A stretch of DNA of 25,799 bases from a virus, in the IMG/VR virus record IMGVR_UViG_3300044625_001412, positions 1 to 25,799 of that record. One strand, written 5' to 3'. Numbering within the stretch: position 1 is the first letter of the stretch; each line of letters starts with the position of its first letter. The position numbers were made by a program, and so were the translations under genes. Shown in pieces: positions 15,498 to 21,817 of the stretch. The notes beneath the pieces are model-generated. The model searched no databases, was not told the DNA's origin, and was given only the letters and a program-made list of their open reading frames with translations.

Positions 15498-15941
15498 ATG
15501 ACCACGATCAACCCCGTTCACTGCTTCGCTGCTGCTGCCGACACCTTCAGCGAGTTTGACAATCCGTTCCTGACGCACGGCATCAGCCACCTTGGTGCGC
15601 AACGCGCCACGATGCAGGTGAACGCCGTGCGCCGCGTCACGTACAACCAGCCCTACGACCTGTTCGCTTGGGTGCGCGAGTCAAGCGTGGACGCGTCCAC
15701 CGATCACCGGACGGTCATCCTTCATTGCATCGACGTCGCGCTGCCCCTCCACGTGGCCGTCCAAGGCGCGAACGGACGAAGCATGTATGCGCGGCAGGTC
15801 TACGCGGGGATGCTGCGCAACGCGTATCGCGGCGAATTCCGCGCCGAGGAGAGGGTCCTCTTCTATGTCGCCCACGCCAAGGTGATCACCGAAACCGACC
15901 GCCCCTACGTCCGCATCCTGTCCGTCGAAGACCTGTCCTGA
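15498..15941 (+). CDS. Hypothetical protein, first gene of unit A
   Basis: This 147-residue protein is not recognised. It starts at ATG 15498 (MTTINPVHCF) behind GAAGGAAC; a longer upstream reading would cross the conserved leader. It has no signal peptide or membrane segment. The middle (QPYDLFAWVRESSVDAST, then HRTVILHCIDVALPLHVAV) alternates like beta strands, and the C-terminus (RVLFYVAHAKVITETDR) continues this. Its opening resembles the 364-residue gene of unit B only in being the first gene behind the same module (MTT start). Probably an early or host-interaction protein. Confidence 0.6.
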   Translation: MTTINPVHCFAAAADTFSEFDNPFLTHGISHLGAQRATMQVNAVRRVTYNQPYDLFAWVRESSVDASTDHRTVILHCIDVALPLHVAVQGANGRSMYARQVYAGMLRNAYRGEFRAEERVLFYVAHAKVITETDRPYVRILSVEDLS

Positions 15942-15952
15942 AAGGAGGACTC

Positions 15953-16300
15953 ATGCCACGCACCAAGAACCAACTCCACACCAACACCATCGGCCTGATC
16001 GCTTCTCTTGCCTCCACGCTTCCTGACGACGACGAAGCCCGCGCTGCGTTTGACAACGTGATCGCCGACCCGATCATCGACGCGCTGTCCGCAAGCCCGT
16101 TCGTCGGTCAGGCGCTGAAGAACGCGCTGGCTGCGGGCGAACTGACGCGCAGGGAGCGCCGCCCGATCCTCCGCAACCTGTGCCGTGCCGGGTACTTCCC
16201 GGCGTGTTCCGACACCTCCCGCATCGCCCGCAAGTGCATCACGATCGACGGACAGAAGTACGACATCTCGCAACTCACCGCAACCACCGAAGGAGCCTGA
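15953..16300 (+). CDS. Hypothetical protein
   Basis: This 115-residue protein has a near-ideal ribosome site (AAAGGAGG) before ATG 15953, eleven bases after the previous stop. The N-terminal half is helical (NTIGLIASLASTLPDDDEAR, then FDNVIADPIIDALSASPF), and the second half has LTRRERRPILRNLCRAGYFP and two Cys. No family was recognised. Co-directional and tightly spaced with its neighbours, it belongs to unit A. Confidence 0.62.
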   Translation: MPRTKNQLHTNTIGLIASLASTLPDDDEARAAFDNVIADPIIDALSASPFVGQALKNALAAGELTRRERRPILRNLCRAGYFPACSDTSRIARKCITIDGQKYDISQLTATTEGA

Positions 16301-16302
16301 CC

Positions 16303-16659
16303 ATGAAGATCACCCACGACCAAGCCACTCGCCTGAACGCCCTGCTGAGCGTTGCTCGTTCATATCTTGACGAGATCGGGGGCTGCGATCACTCCGTCAA
16401 CGTCTGCTGCTGCGACCTTGCCCGTGACATTGAGGCTGGCGCGAACGCGCTGCACGAACTGACAGAAGGCAAGTTCGGCAACGCGCCGCTGCCGGAACCC
16501 GACGAAGATCCCGAGCCGCACGGCGCACGTGACACGTTCGTGCCCCCGCCTCCGCGCAAGCCGAACCGCCCGAACGAGGTGTTCCGCTTCATCAACGACA
16601 CCTTCGCGAACTGCGACGTTCCCAAGTTCATGGCGGGCCATCCGCTGGAGTTGGACTGA
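16303..16659 (+). CDS. Hypothetical protein with a Cys-rich segment
   Basis: This 118-residue protein starts at ATG 16303 with AAGGAG upstream. Residues 1-55 are a helical pair around a CDHSVNVCCCDLARD cluster of four Cys and one His, which could bind metal. Residues 60-90 are acidic and proline-rich (PEPDEDPEPHG, PPPPRKP), likely disordered, and the C-terminus is helical. Not assigned to a family. Confidence 0.6.
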   Translation: MKITHDQATRLNALLSVARSYLDEIGGCDHSVNVCCCDLARDIEAGANALHELTEGKFGNAPLPEPDEDPEPHGARDTFVPPPPRKPNRPNEVFRFINDTFANCDVPKFMAGHPLELD

Positions 16660-16660
16660 C

Positions 16661-17059
16661 ATGCAGACCTTCCTTCCCTATCCCGACTTCCGTGAGTCGA
16701 TGCGCGTCCTCGACACGAAGCGACTCGGGAAGCAACGAGTCGAGGCGATGCAGATTCTCAATGCGCTTGAGGGCCGCAGCGCGGGATGGGTCAACCACCC
16801 AGCCACGAAGATGTGGCGTGGCCATGAACCGGCTCTTCGTCAGTACCTCCGGGAGTCCATCTTGGAGTGGCAGCGGCGCGGCTATCGCAACACGATGCAG
16901 ATTCCCGACGAGTTCGGCACGTACCTCGCGCCGTCTTGGCTTGGTCGCCCCGATGTCCATGCCTCGCACCGAAGCAACCTGCTCCGAAAGGATGCTGATT
17001 GGTACGGTCAGTTCGGCTGGTCGGAGCCAACCGATCTGCCGTACGTGTGGGTTGTCTGA
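16661..17059 (+). CDS. Pyrimidine-dimer DNA glycosylase (endonuclease V-like, MSMEG_6728 type)
   Basis: This 132-residue protein is likely a base-excision enzyme acting on UV pyrimidine dimers. It opens MQTFLPYPDFRESMRVLDTK and continues RLGKQRVEAMQILNAL, then HPATKMWRGHEPAL and a C-terminal SNLLRKDADWYGQFGW with DLPYVW. This is the full signature of the bacterial and phage MSMEG_6728-like family within the T4 endonuclease V superfamily. Start ATG 16661 is two bases after the previous stop. It is the last gene of unit A, followed by a GC hairpin. A DNA-repair role for free virions exposed to light is plausible. Confidence 0.8.
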   Translation: MQTFLPYPDFRESMRVLDTKRLGKQRVEAMQILNALEGRSAGWVNHPATKMWRGHEPALRQYLRESILEWQRRGYRNTMQIPDEFGTYLAPSWLGRPDVHASHRSNLLRKDADWYGQFGWSEPTDLPYVWVV

Positions 17060-17074
17060 TCCTGACCTCCGCGC

Positions 17075-17113
17075 CCGCCGCCCCGGAACCCCACGACGGA
17101 ACCGGGGCGGCGG
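17075..17113 (+). terminator. Terminator-like 12-bp hairpin after unit A
   Basis: CCGCCGCCCCGG (17075-17086) and CCGGGGCGGCGG (17102-17113) pair perfectly across a 15-base loop, sixteen bases after the glycosylase stop. No U-tract follows, but the following 140 bases are almost pure G/C with further stems. Likely ends or stabilises transcript A. Confidence 0.55.
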
Positions 17114-17254
17114 CACGGGCGGGGCGCAGGACGCCCGCTGCGGGGCCGGGGCCGCGCCGGGGGCGGGCGGGGGCCGGGGCCGGGGCGGGCCGTGCAGGGG
17201 CCGTGCAGGGGCCGCAAACGGGCCGCGCCCGGGGGCGGGCGAAAGATTCTTGAC
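17114..17254. repeat. GC-rich spacer with 11-base tandem repeat, similar to 23675-23771
   Basis: An almost G/C-only stretch. GGGCCGTGCAG is repeated in tandem at 17187-17197 and 17198-17208, then GGGGCCG, AAACGGGCCG and a GCGGGCGAAAGATT end. The region at 23700-23771 has the same order (GCAGGGGCCGT, CAACGGGCCG, GGGGCGACCGCAAGATT), showing that B and C are homologous over about 300 bases including this spacer. Confidence 0.6.
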
Positions 17255-17316
17255 GAGTGATTCCTCGGGACTTCCAGAAATCTGAGGGAAACTTGACGGA
17301 AACCCGCTCCCTTGGG

Positions 17317-17345
17317 TTGCACCCTGCCCCGCCGTAGGGTATCAT
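17317..17345 (+). promoter_or_regulatory. Promoter B
   Basis: TTGCAC, 17 bases, TATCAT, with ACCCT-N10-AGGGT inverted repeat. Upstream, 17255-17292 matches 23772-23809 with one mismatch over 38 bases. It would drive the unit starting at 17414. Confidence 0.72.
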
Positions 17346-17353
17346 TCGGGGGT

Positions 17354-17413
17354 CGGGCAAGTCGCCCGCGCCGTGCCGCCCGGTTGGCGGCTGTCACGAA
17401 CAGGAGAACGGTC
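17354..17413 (+). promoter_or_regulatory. Leader B: two hairpins, TGTCACGAA box and ribosome site
   Basis: CGGGC-AAGTC-GCCCG (17354-17368) and GCCGCC-CGGTT-GGCGGC (17375-17391) are the counterparts of the leader A stems, followed by TGTCACGAA and CAGGAGAACGG before ATG 17414. Loop bases differ from A while stems are kept. ACAGGAG resembles the GGA motif bound by CsrA, whose homologue may be encoded downstream in the same unit. Confidence 0.62.
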
Positions 17414-18508
17414 ATGACGACCTACGCTTGCGTTCCTGCTCCCGATCACTTCACCGGGATTGCCAACGGCCTCACCTTCAACACGGATCGACCGGAGAGC
17501 CGCAGCGCGGCACTCTGCATCTTTGAGAACCTCAACACGCTGCTGTTCGGCAGTCGTGGTGGGGCCTCCATCTCCGAAGCGTTCAGGATGACTTGGGAGC
17601 ACGGTGGTCGCTCCGGCTACGTCAACTTCGCGCAGATGGTGCGCGGGCAGTCCTACGTGGATGCGCTGCGCTCCGAGACGGATGCAAATGCGCTGCGCGA
17701 CCTGACGCTGTCGATCATCCGCGATTACGTCACGACCAACATCGCCCCGATCTCGTTTGACGAATCCGGTCAGAACGAGATCGACAGGAACGTTCTCCGC
17801 TTCGTGCGGCATCTCTTCCACCTTCGTCAGTGGCGTCAGCAGCACGGCGAGTCGACGCTGAAACTGAACCAGTCCGTCAGCGTCTACCTCCACACCAGCG
17901 CGGCGGATGCCCGGTTCGTCAACCATCCCGATCAGTTCGCGCCGATGTCCTGCCGAATGACCGACAATCGCTACGAACAGCCGATGGTGTTTCGCGTCGC
18001 GATGAATCAGGGTCATGCCGTCGTCCGCGTGAATCGGCACGGGTTCTTCCAGATCGACAGCGGTGATGCCCCGATCCGCCACCTGCGTACCGTGAACGTG
18101 GCCGACGACAGCATCGAACGCCGCCTCCTCATCACGCTCATGCAGAATCCTCAGGCCGTCACGGGCCGCGCAATCGCGGCGTTCTGCCAAGCGCACAACG
18201 GTCGTTCGTGGTTCGGCGGCATGATGACCACCCCGGCCACGCGCCGCGCCGGGATGTCCGTCCGCGTGTTCCGTGGCCTCTACCGTGGGCTTGGCAACGA
18301 GACGCTCGCGTCGTTCGCCCGTCAGTTCCCGCGCCCCGATCGCGGCTGGCGCGAGAGCGACCGCGCTGCCCTTGGCGCGGCCTACCCCGCCACGGCGCGG
18401 GTGATCCGCCGCCGCGCCCGCCTGTGGAACTGGAACGCCATCCCCACCGACGTTGCCGCGATCATGGCGCGTGACCTCGAACTGCACCTCGACGACCCCA
18501 CGGAGTGA
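17414..18508 (+). CDS. Hypothetical protein, 364 residues, first gene of unit B
   Basis: This protein is not recognised. It starts at ATG 17414 (MTTYACVPAP) with CAGGAGAA upstream and the conserved leader before it. The first 200 residues are mixed (RSAALCIFENLNTLLFGSRG, then SEAFRMTWEHGGRSGYVNFA). The C-terminal 150 residues contain Arg-rich helices (RRAGMSVRVFRGLYRGLGNE, then ARVIRRRARLWNW) that could bind nucleic acid. No signal peptide or transmembrane helix is seen. Its placement directly behind the strongest copy of the control module suggests high early expression and a host-takeover or DNA-associated role. A long reading on the opposite strand is a codon shadow. Confidence 0.65.
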   Translation: MTTYACVPAPDHFTGIANGLTFNTDRPESRSAALCIFENLNTLLFGSRGGASISEAFRMTWEHGGRSGYVNFAQMVRGQSYVDALRSETDANALRDLTLSIIRDYVTTNIAPISFDESGQNEIDRNVLRFVRHLFHLRQWRQQHGESTLKLNQSVSVYLHTSAADARFVNHPDQFAPMSCRMTDNRYEQPMVFRVAMNQGHAVVRVNRHGFFQIDSGDAPIRHLRTVNVADDSIERRLLITLMQNPQAVTGRAIAAFCQAHNGRSWFGGMMTTPATRRAGMSVRVFRGLYRGLGNETLASFARQFPRPDRGWRESDRAALGAAYPATARVIRRRARLWNWNAIPTDVAAIMARDLELHLDDPTE

Positions 18509-18513
18509 ACCCC

Positions 18514-18864
18514 ATGCGATCACGATTCCATTGCCCTGATTCCACCATGATCCCTGTCTCCGAAGTCCCGACCGAGATTGCCAAGGACGAGCCGCCCGAG
18601 TGGTCGGCGATCCGAAACGGCCTTCGGCTCAACCTCGCCCCGCCCATCCTGACCATCGTGGAGGATCGCGACAAGGGACAGGCAGAGCGCGGTTGGCGCG
18701 TGGTTGCCTACGTCTGGATCGGGCCGCTCGCGGAGAACGAAACAGTCATGCGTCTGGAGTCTCGCACTTGGTTTGAGGAGCGGGACTGCCAGAAGTCTGT
18801 TGCTGCCGAGTTCGGCGAGGACATCATCGATTCGCTCGTCCGCTTCATCGAGGATCACCAATGA
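18514..18864 (+). CDS. Hypothetical protein
   Basis: This 116-residue protein follows the 364-residue gene by five bases; GGAG of the previous stop region serves as ribosome site for ATG 18514 (GTG at 18505 is an alternative). Strands around APPILTIVEDRDKGQ and RGWRVVAYVWIGPLAENETV, then a C-terminal helix (SVAAEFGEDIIDSLVRFIED), suggest a small alpha/beta domain. Its stop overlaps the next start (ATGA). Family unknown. Confidence 0.6.
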   Translation: MRSRFHCPDSTMIPVSEVPTEIAKDEPPEWSAIRNGLRLNLAPPILTIVEDRDKGQAERGWRVVAYVWIGPLAENETVMRLESRTWFEERDCQKSVAAEFGEDIIDSLVRFIEDHQ

Positions 18865-19040
18865 CCAAGCAAGGCTGCGTAGTCGTGTCGCTTCACAAGG
18901 ACAAGGACACTCTCCATCTCATCACCAACGAAGGCATCATCGTGATCGAAACCTCTCCGCACTCAGGCATGCGCACCAAGGTCGTCGTGCGCGCCCCGCT
19001 CACGGTCGAGATCGCTAGGCGCCGGAAGGAGGCACAATGA
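18861..19040 (+). CDS. CsrA-like small RNA-binding protein (tentative)
   Basis: This 59-residue frame has ATGA overlaps with both neighbours. Its second half, SGMRTKVVVRAPLTVEIARR, lines up with the CsrA core 'gn.VrIGv.AP.eV.vhR.ei': the AP pair, the following V, and the Arg at the position of the RNA-contacting Arg44 of CsrA are all present. VVVS then DTLHLITNEGIIVIE parallels the first strands (LILT, ETLMIGDEVTVTV). The usual RR pair after the first strand is replaced by LH, so RNA binding may be altered. If real, it could act on the GGA-containing leaders of this phage or titrate the host Csr system. It may instead be an unrelated small beta protein. Confidence 0.45.
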   Translation: MTKQGCVVVSLHKDKDTLHLITNEGIIVIETSPHSGMRTKVVVRAPLTVEIARRRKEAQ

Positions 19041-19390
19041 CTTCTTTCCCCCATGTCGGAGATCCGCTTCTGTTCAGCGCGATGTGCAATGCGTTCATCG
19101 TCTTGCGCGAAGAAGACCCGAACATCTCGCTTCAGGCCGCACTCACGTTCGTCGCCATTGCCGCGCTGCCCGCCGGGTGCAGCCAAGCGCAGGTGTGCGA
19201 GCAACTGCGGCTCCCGCCCGGCTACGTCTCCAACCAAGTGAGCAAACTGGCTAACGGACTTGGCCTCGTGGAGATCAAGGAAGATCGTATCGACCGAAGG
19301 AAGTGCCGCCTGTTCATCACGGTACGCGGCGCGAACGTCGCCAATCGCATGCGCTTCGCGGTGAAGGAGGCCGTCCATGAATCTGTTTGA
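19037..19390 (+). CDS. MarR-like winged-helix regulator
   Basis: This 117-residue protein resembles a short MarR-type DNA-binding domain: LQAALTFVAIAALPAGCS, then QAQVCEQLRLPPGYVSNQVS as helix-turn-helix with recognition helix, and KLANGLGLVEIKEDRIDRRK as the winged hairpin with typical D-R-R pattern, followed by a long helix. ATG 19037 has GAAGGAGG upstream and overlaps the previous stop. As the only clear regulator on the plus strand, it is a candidate to bind the ACCCT/AGGGT repeats of the four promoters. Confidence 0.62.
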   Translation: MTSFPHVGDPLLFSAMCNAFIVLREEDPNISLQAALTFVAIAALPAGCSQAQVCEQLRLPPGYVSNQVSKLANGLGLVEIKEDRIDRRKCRLFITVRGANVANRMRFAVKEAVHESV

Positions 19391-19682
19391 CGCGGCCGAG
19401 GCCGAGCGAAGGAAGTTGGCGGGCATGGAACTGGCCGCTTCCGCCAAGCCGGAACTGCTCGCGGAGGCGCAGCGTTGCGCCGTGGAACTGGCCCGGCGAA
19501 ACGTCTGCGTGACCTCCGACGACGTGGCTGCGGAGATGTCTCGGCTTGGCAAGAACTACGATCTCCTCGGCAACGCCGCCGGGAGCGTGTTCCGTGGTGC
19601 GTTCGAATGGACGGGTGGCGTGAAGGCGTCCGTGCGGACGTCCACGCATGGTCGCATGATCAAGATATGGAGGCTCAAGTGA
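19377..19682 (+). CDS. Small phage protein of the replication/early region
   Basis: This 101-residue protein has a form seen often in phage early regions: an N-terminal helix (DAAEAERRKLAGMELAA), a central ARRNVCVTSDDVAAEMSRLG segment, then LLGNAAGSVFRGAFEWTGG and a C-terminal STHGRMIKIWRL strand. The layout suggests a winged-helix fold, but no named family or function can be given. It begins inside the end of the MarR-like gene (ATG 19377, AAGGAGG upstream) and ends on a GTGA overlap. Confidence 0.62.
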   Translation: MNLFDAAEAERRKLAGMELAASAKPELLAEAQRCAVELARRNVCVTSDDVAAEMSRLGKNYDLLGNAAGSVFRGAFEWTGGVKASVRTSTHGRMIKIWRLK

Positions 19683-19831
19683 CGAACCAAGACAACGAAC
19701 CGTACTGGTTGAACGAGCGCGAGATCGCGTACGAGCGATGCGGCAACGACTGCGACTGCCGACGAAGCGATCCGCCGGATACATGGTGCTACAAGCACGA
19801 CGACTGGCGCGAGGAGGCCGAGCATGAATGA
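19679..19831 (+). CDS. Small Cys-containing protein
   Basis: This 50-residue frame starts at GTG 19679 with GGAGG six bases upstream. CGNDCDCRRSDPPDTWCYKH has four Cys and a His, which may form a zinc knuckle. Its start overlaps the stop of the previous gene and its end overlaps the next start, as in the rest of this gene train. Function unknown. Confidence 0.5.
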   Translation: MTNQDNEPYWLNEREIAYERCGNDCDCRRSDPPDTWCYKHDDWREEAEHE

Positions 19832-20000
19832 TCGGGAACTGGTCAGGCGGCTGCGGGACACCAACTCTCGCATCTGCCGATGGGGTTACGCGGCAATCGC
19901 CGCCGACCGCATCGAAGAACTGAAGCGCGACTTGAACCGCGCCAACCAACGCATCGGGCTGTTCCTTCACCACGCATCGAAGAAGAAGGCGAAGCGGTGA
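19824..20000 (+). CDS. Small helical protein, cassette copy 1, gene a
   Basis: This 58-residue protein, ATG 19824 with GAGGAGG upstream, ends RIEELKRDLNRANQRIGLF then LHHASKKKAKR. The 56-residue product at 20296 ends RIKELKRELARANQRLGLY then MHHASKKKAKP: clear paralogues. The coiled-coil helix plus Lys-rich tail may mediate dimerisation and nucleic acid contact. It overlaps gene b of the same cassette (GTGA). Confidence 0.6.
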   Translation: MNDRELVRRLRDTNSRICRWGYAAIAADRIEELKRDLNRANQRIGLFLHHASKKKAKR

Positions 20001-20299
20001 CTGACAAAGACTTCGTGGACATCGTGACTCTGTTGCGCTCACCGGATCGCTTTGAGCCGTATACCTGCAACGCCGCCGCCGACGAGATCGAGCGGCTGCG
20101 CGAAGAACTAACCGCATCGCATGAATCGCACGGGAACGAGGTTGGTGCGCTTACGGAACGGCTGTCACTTGCGATCCATGAGCGCGACGAGGCGAGGCGG
20201 ATGTATTGCTACGCAATCCCGGAGAATTGCGATGAACACGAAGCAAGAAAGATTGCGTGGGAGCGCGGCTGGGACTGCTTCAAGGAGGACGGCAAGTGA
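19997..20299 (+). CDS. Small coiled-coil protein, cassette copy 1, gene b
   Basis: This 100-residue protein starts at GTG 19997. It contains NAAADEIERLREELTASHES, a helix of a type found in many phage early proteins, then AIHERDEARRMYC, a Cys-containing segment and KIAWERGWDCFKEDGK at the end. The 85-residue product at 20463 shares AADAIERLTAERDEARRLYC and the C-terminal ALKRGWVDLFPEGHGK, so the two are paralogues differing by an internal deletion of about 20 residues. Confidence 0.6.
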   Translation: MTDKDFVDIVTLLRSPDRFEPYTCNAAADEIERLREELTASHESHGNEVGALTERLSLAIHERDEARRMYCYAIPENCDEHEARKIAWERGWDCFKEDGK

Positions 20300-20466
20300 A
20301 CGACACCGAACTCACGGAGTGGCTGTTGCGGCAGAAGGGAACGACCGCCACGGTCGGCATGATCGCCGTGCAACGCATCAAGGAACTGAAGCGAGAACTC
20401 GCCCGTGCCAACCAGCGGCTCGGGCTGTATATGCACCACGCCTCCAAGAAGAAAGCCAAGCCATGA
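20296..20466 (+). CDS. Small helical protein, cassette copy 2, gene a
   Basis: This 56-residue frame, from GTG 20296 with AAGGAGG upstream, is the duplicate of the gene at 19824. The first 25 residues diverge (VNDTELTEWLLRQKGTTATV) while the C-terminal 30 residues are nearly the same (ELKRELARANQRLG, HHASKKKAKP). It ends in an ATGA overlap with gene b of this copy. Confidence 0.58.
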   Translation: MNDTELTEWLLRQKGTTATVGMIAVQRIKELKRELARANQRLGLYMHHASKKKAKP

Positions 20467-20720
20467 AGAACGACCCCTTCCCGACCGACGCGGACATCGT
20501 GAAGCGCCTGCGCGAGATCGTCGCCGAGCCGCAGAAATGGTGCAGCACCGACGCGGACTACGTGGACGACGCCGCCGACGCCATCGAACGCCTCACCGCC
20601 GAGCGCGACGAGGCGAGGCGGCTCTACTGCGTTCGCTGTTCTGGAAGCCGGGCCATGGAGCGGGAAATCGCGCTGAAACGCGGTTGGGTCGACCTGTTCC
20701 CGGAAGGACATGGCAAATGA
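20463..20720 (+). CDS. Small coiled-coil protein, cassette copy 2, gene b
   Basis: This 85-residue protein is the duplicate of the gene at 19997: DADIVKRLREIVAE at the N-terminus, a central DAADAIERLTAERDEARRLY and CVRCSGSR, and ALKRGWVDLFPEG at the end. The CVRC pair is specific to this copy. Function unknown; small proteins with this IERL..ERDEA pattern are widespread in phage early operons. Confidence 0.6.
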   Translation: MKNDPFPTDADIVKRLREIVAEPQKWCSTDADYVDDAADAIERLTAERDEARRLYCVRCSGSRAMEREIALKRGWVDLFPEGHGK

Positions 20721-21067
20721 ACATCCGCGACGAACTTGCTGCTGCTTGTTTCGGTGACGATTGCGAAACGATCACCGTCCCTAAGTCCAAGATCCTCTTC
20801 CTTCTTGACGCAGTCACCCGGGCCGAAGACCGCATCTCGCATATCGAGAAAGAGAGGATCGGCTGGCAACTGTATCTTGACAGAGTCATGCCAAAGCCTC
20901 TCAACCCCCAAGTCGTGAGTTCCATCCGCGCCACGAAGGAGTCCGGCGTGAACAACAAGGTCAATGCCCAGCGCCACCAAGTCAGCGAGTCGGCCATCAG
21001 TCGCATCGTGAACGGTTCGCGCCACCGAACGCAGGAGCAGACGAATGCGAACCCGCAGCAGCAATGA
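20717..21067 (+). CDS. Hypothetical protein with a C-terminal helix-turn-helix
   Basis: This 116-residue protein starts at ATG 20717 (ATGA overlap). Residues 1-60 are helical (SKILFLLDAVTRAEDRISHI). Residues 62-100 (VVSSIRATKESGVNNKVNAQ, then RHQVSESAISRIVNGSRHR) match the resolvase/NUMOD-like HTH pattern 'IR....g.s...iA..fgVS.s.Is.I..g..r' found in phage HNH and regulatory proteins. It may bind DNA. The tail is Gln/Asn-rich. Confidence 0.58.
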   Translation: MNIRDELAAACFGDDCETITVPKSKILFLLDAVTRAEDRISHIEKERIGWQLYLDRVMPKPLNPQVVSSIRATKESGVNNKVNAQRHQVSESAISRIVNGSRHRTQEQTNANPQQQ

Positions 21068-21251
21068 ACCGAAGACGCTTGACGAGGCGAATCGTGAGAT
21101 CGCTAGGCTCCGTGATGCCTTGAAGGCCATCGCTGATGGCTTCCGTGATGAGCCATACGCGAGCGACTTCGCCTTGGACATCCTTCGCGGAAAGACTGCT
21201 GACGACTATGCCCGCGCTATGCGCTCGGCCCTGTACCAAGGTGAAGGATGA
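21045..21251 (+). CDS. Small coiled-coil protein
   Basis: This 68-residue protein starts at ATG 21045, 23 bases before the previous stop. DEANREIARLRDALKAIADG is a leucine-zipper-like helix, related in style to the cassette proteins upstream. It ends in a charged helix (DYARAMRSALYQ). Its stop overlaps the RusA start (ATGA). Function unknown. Confidence 0.55.
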   Translation: MRTRSSNEPKTLDEANREIARLRDALKAIADGFRDEPYASDFALDILRGKTADDYARAMRSALYQGEG

Positions 21252-21706
21252 AAGGCGTAACCATCTACGTATCCGGCGATCCGGCGGCACAGGGATCAAA
21301 GCGACTCGTTTCGACGAAGGCTGGCCGGACGATCATGCTGGAGAGCAGCAAGAAACTTCGTCCGTGGCGCGCCGCTGTATCGGAGGCGGCAAGGGAGTTC
21401 AAGTGTCCGACATTCGTCGGCGATGTCGCCATGCGTGTCCGCGTCCGATTCGTTCGCCCAGCCTCTCATTTCCGCAAGGACGGCTCCGTGAAGCCCGCGG
21501 CGCCCTCTCGTCCGGGCAAGGCTGATTGCGACAAACTGCTGCGCGGAATCTGCGATGCCCTGACGGGCATTGCCTATCAGGATGATCGTCAGGTTGCCTC
21601 CGTCGCGATTGAGCGTGTTTGGTGCTCGGTCGGTCAAGACCCCGGAGCCACCATCGATGTTTGTCCATGCCCGACCGACGGCGGCTGGGTGTACGAACAT
21701 CACTGA
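21248..21706 (+). CDS. rusA: RusA-family Holliday junction resolvase
   Basis: This 152-residue enzyme should cut Holliday junctions, removing branches from replicating phage DNA before packaging. Seen: PAAQGSKRLVSTKAGR at 12-27, then the catalytic block KADCDKLLRGICDALTGIAY with Asp93 and Asp95, and QDDRQVASVAIER with Asp112-113, matching the RusA pattern 'kpD.DKl.k...DaL.g..y.DD.qV'. Length is typical. ATG 21248 overlaps the stop before it. Its neighbours in the next unit, ERF and Gp157, are standard recombination partners. Confidence 0.88.
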   Translation: MKGVTIYVSGDPAAQGSKRLVSTKAGRTIMLESSKKLRPWRAAVSEAAREFKCPTFVGDVAMRVRVRFVRPASHFRKDGSVKPAAPSRPGKADCDKLLRGICDALTGIAYQDDRQVASVAIERVWCSVGQDPGATIDVCPCPTDGGWVYEHH

Positions 21707-21740
21707 CGAAACAAATCTCAGAAAGTTGGTTGCTTCGCGC

Positions 21741-21768
21741 TTCACCCTGCCGACAAGTAGGGTATCAT
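21741..21768 (+). promoter_or_regulatory. Promoter D
   Basis: TTCACC, 16 bases, TATCAT, with ACCCT-N10-AGGGT inverted repeat. The upstream AAATCTCAGAAAGTTGG is a reduced match to the AAATCTGAGGGAAACTTGA block of module B. It drives the ERF unit 21818-23628. Confidence 0.68.
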
Positions 21769-21777
21769 TGCCTCAAT

Positions 21778-21817
21778 GGGCCGCGTGGCCCTGTCATCAC
21801 GTTCAGGAGTAGAGATC
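21778..21817 (+). promoter_or_regulatory. Leader D: one hairpin, TGTCA box and ribosome site
   Basis: GGGCC-GCGT-GGCCC (21778-21791) is directly followed by TGTCATCACG and TCAGGAG before ATG 21818. This is a one-hairpin version of leaders A-C: the sequence differs but the order stem, TGTCA, ribosome site is kept. Confidence 0.55.

Noticed and set aside
17187-17214. Short direct repeats as a CRISPR array
   Set aside because: Only about two 11-base tandem units with no spacers; a simple GC-rich tandem repeat.
17342-18523. A 393-codon minus-strand frame opposite the 364-residue gene
   Set aside because: It would cross the conserved leader and promoter B, and has shadow-like composition; the plus frame has the ribosome site and operon context.
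21081-21096. RPGK in the RusA protein near residue 88 as another copy of the linker element
   Set aside because: The DNA there (CGTCCGGGCAAG) lacks the CCGGGGCGG core and the peptide lies inside a conserved catalytic domain.
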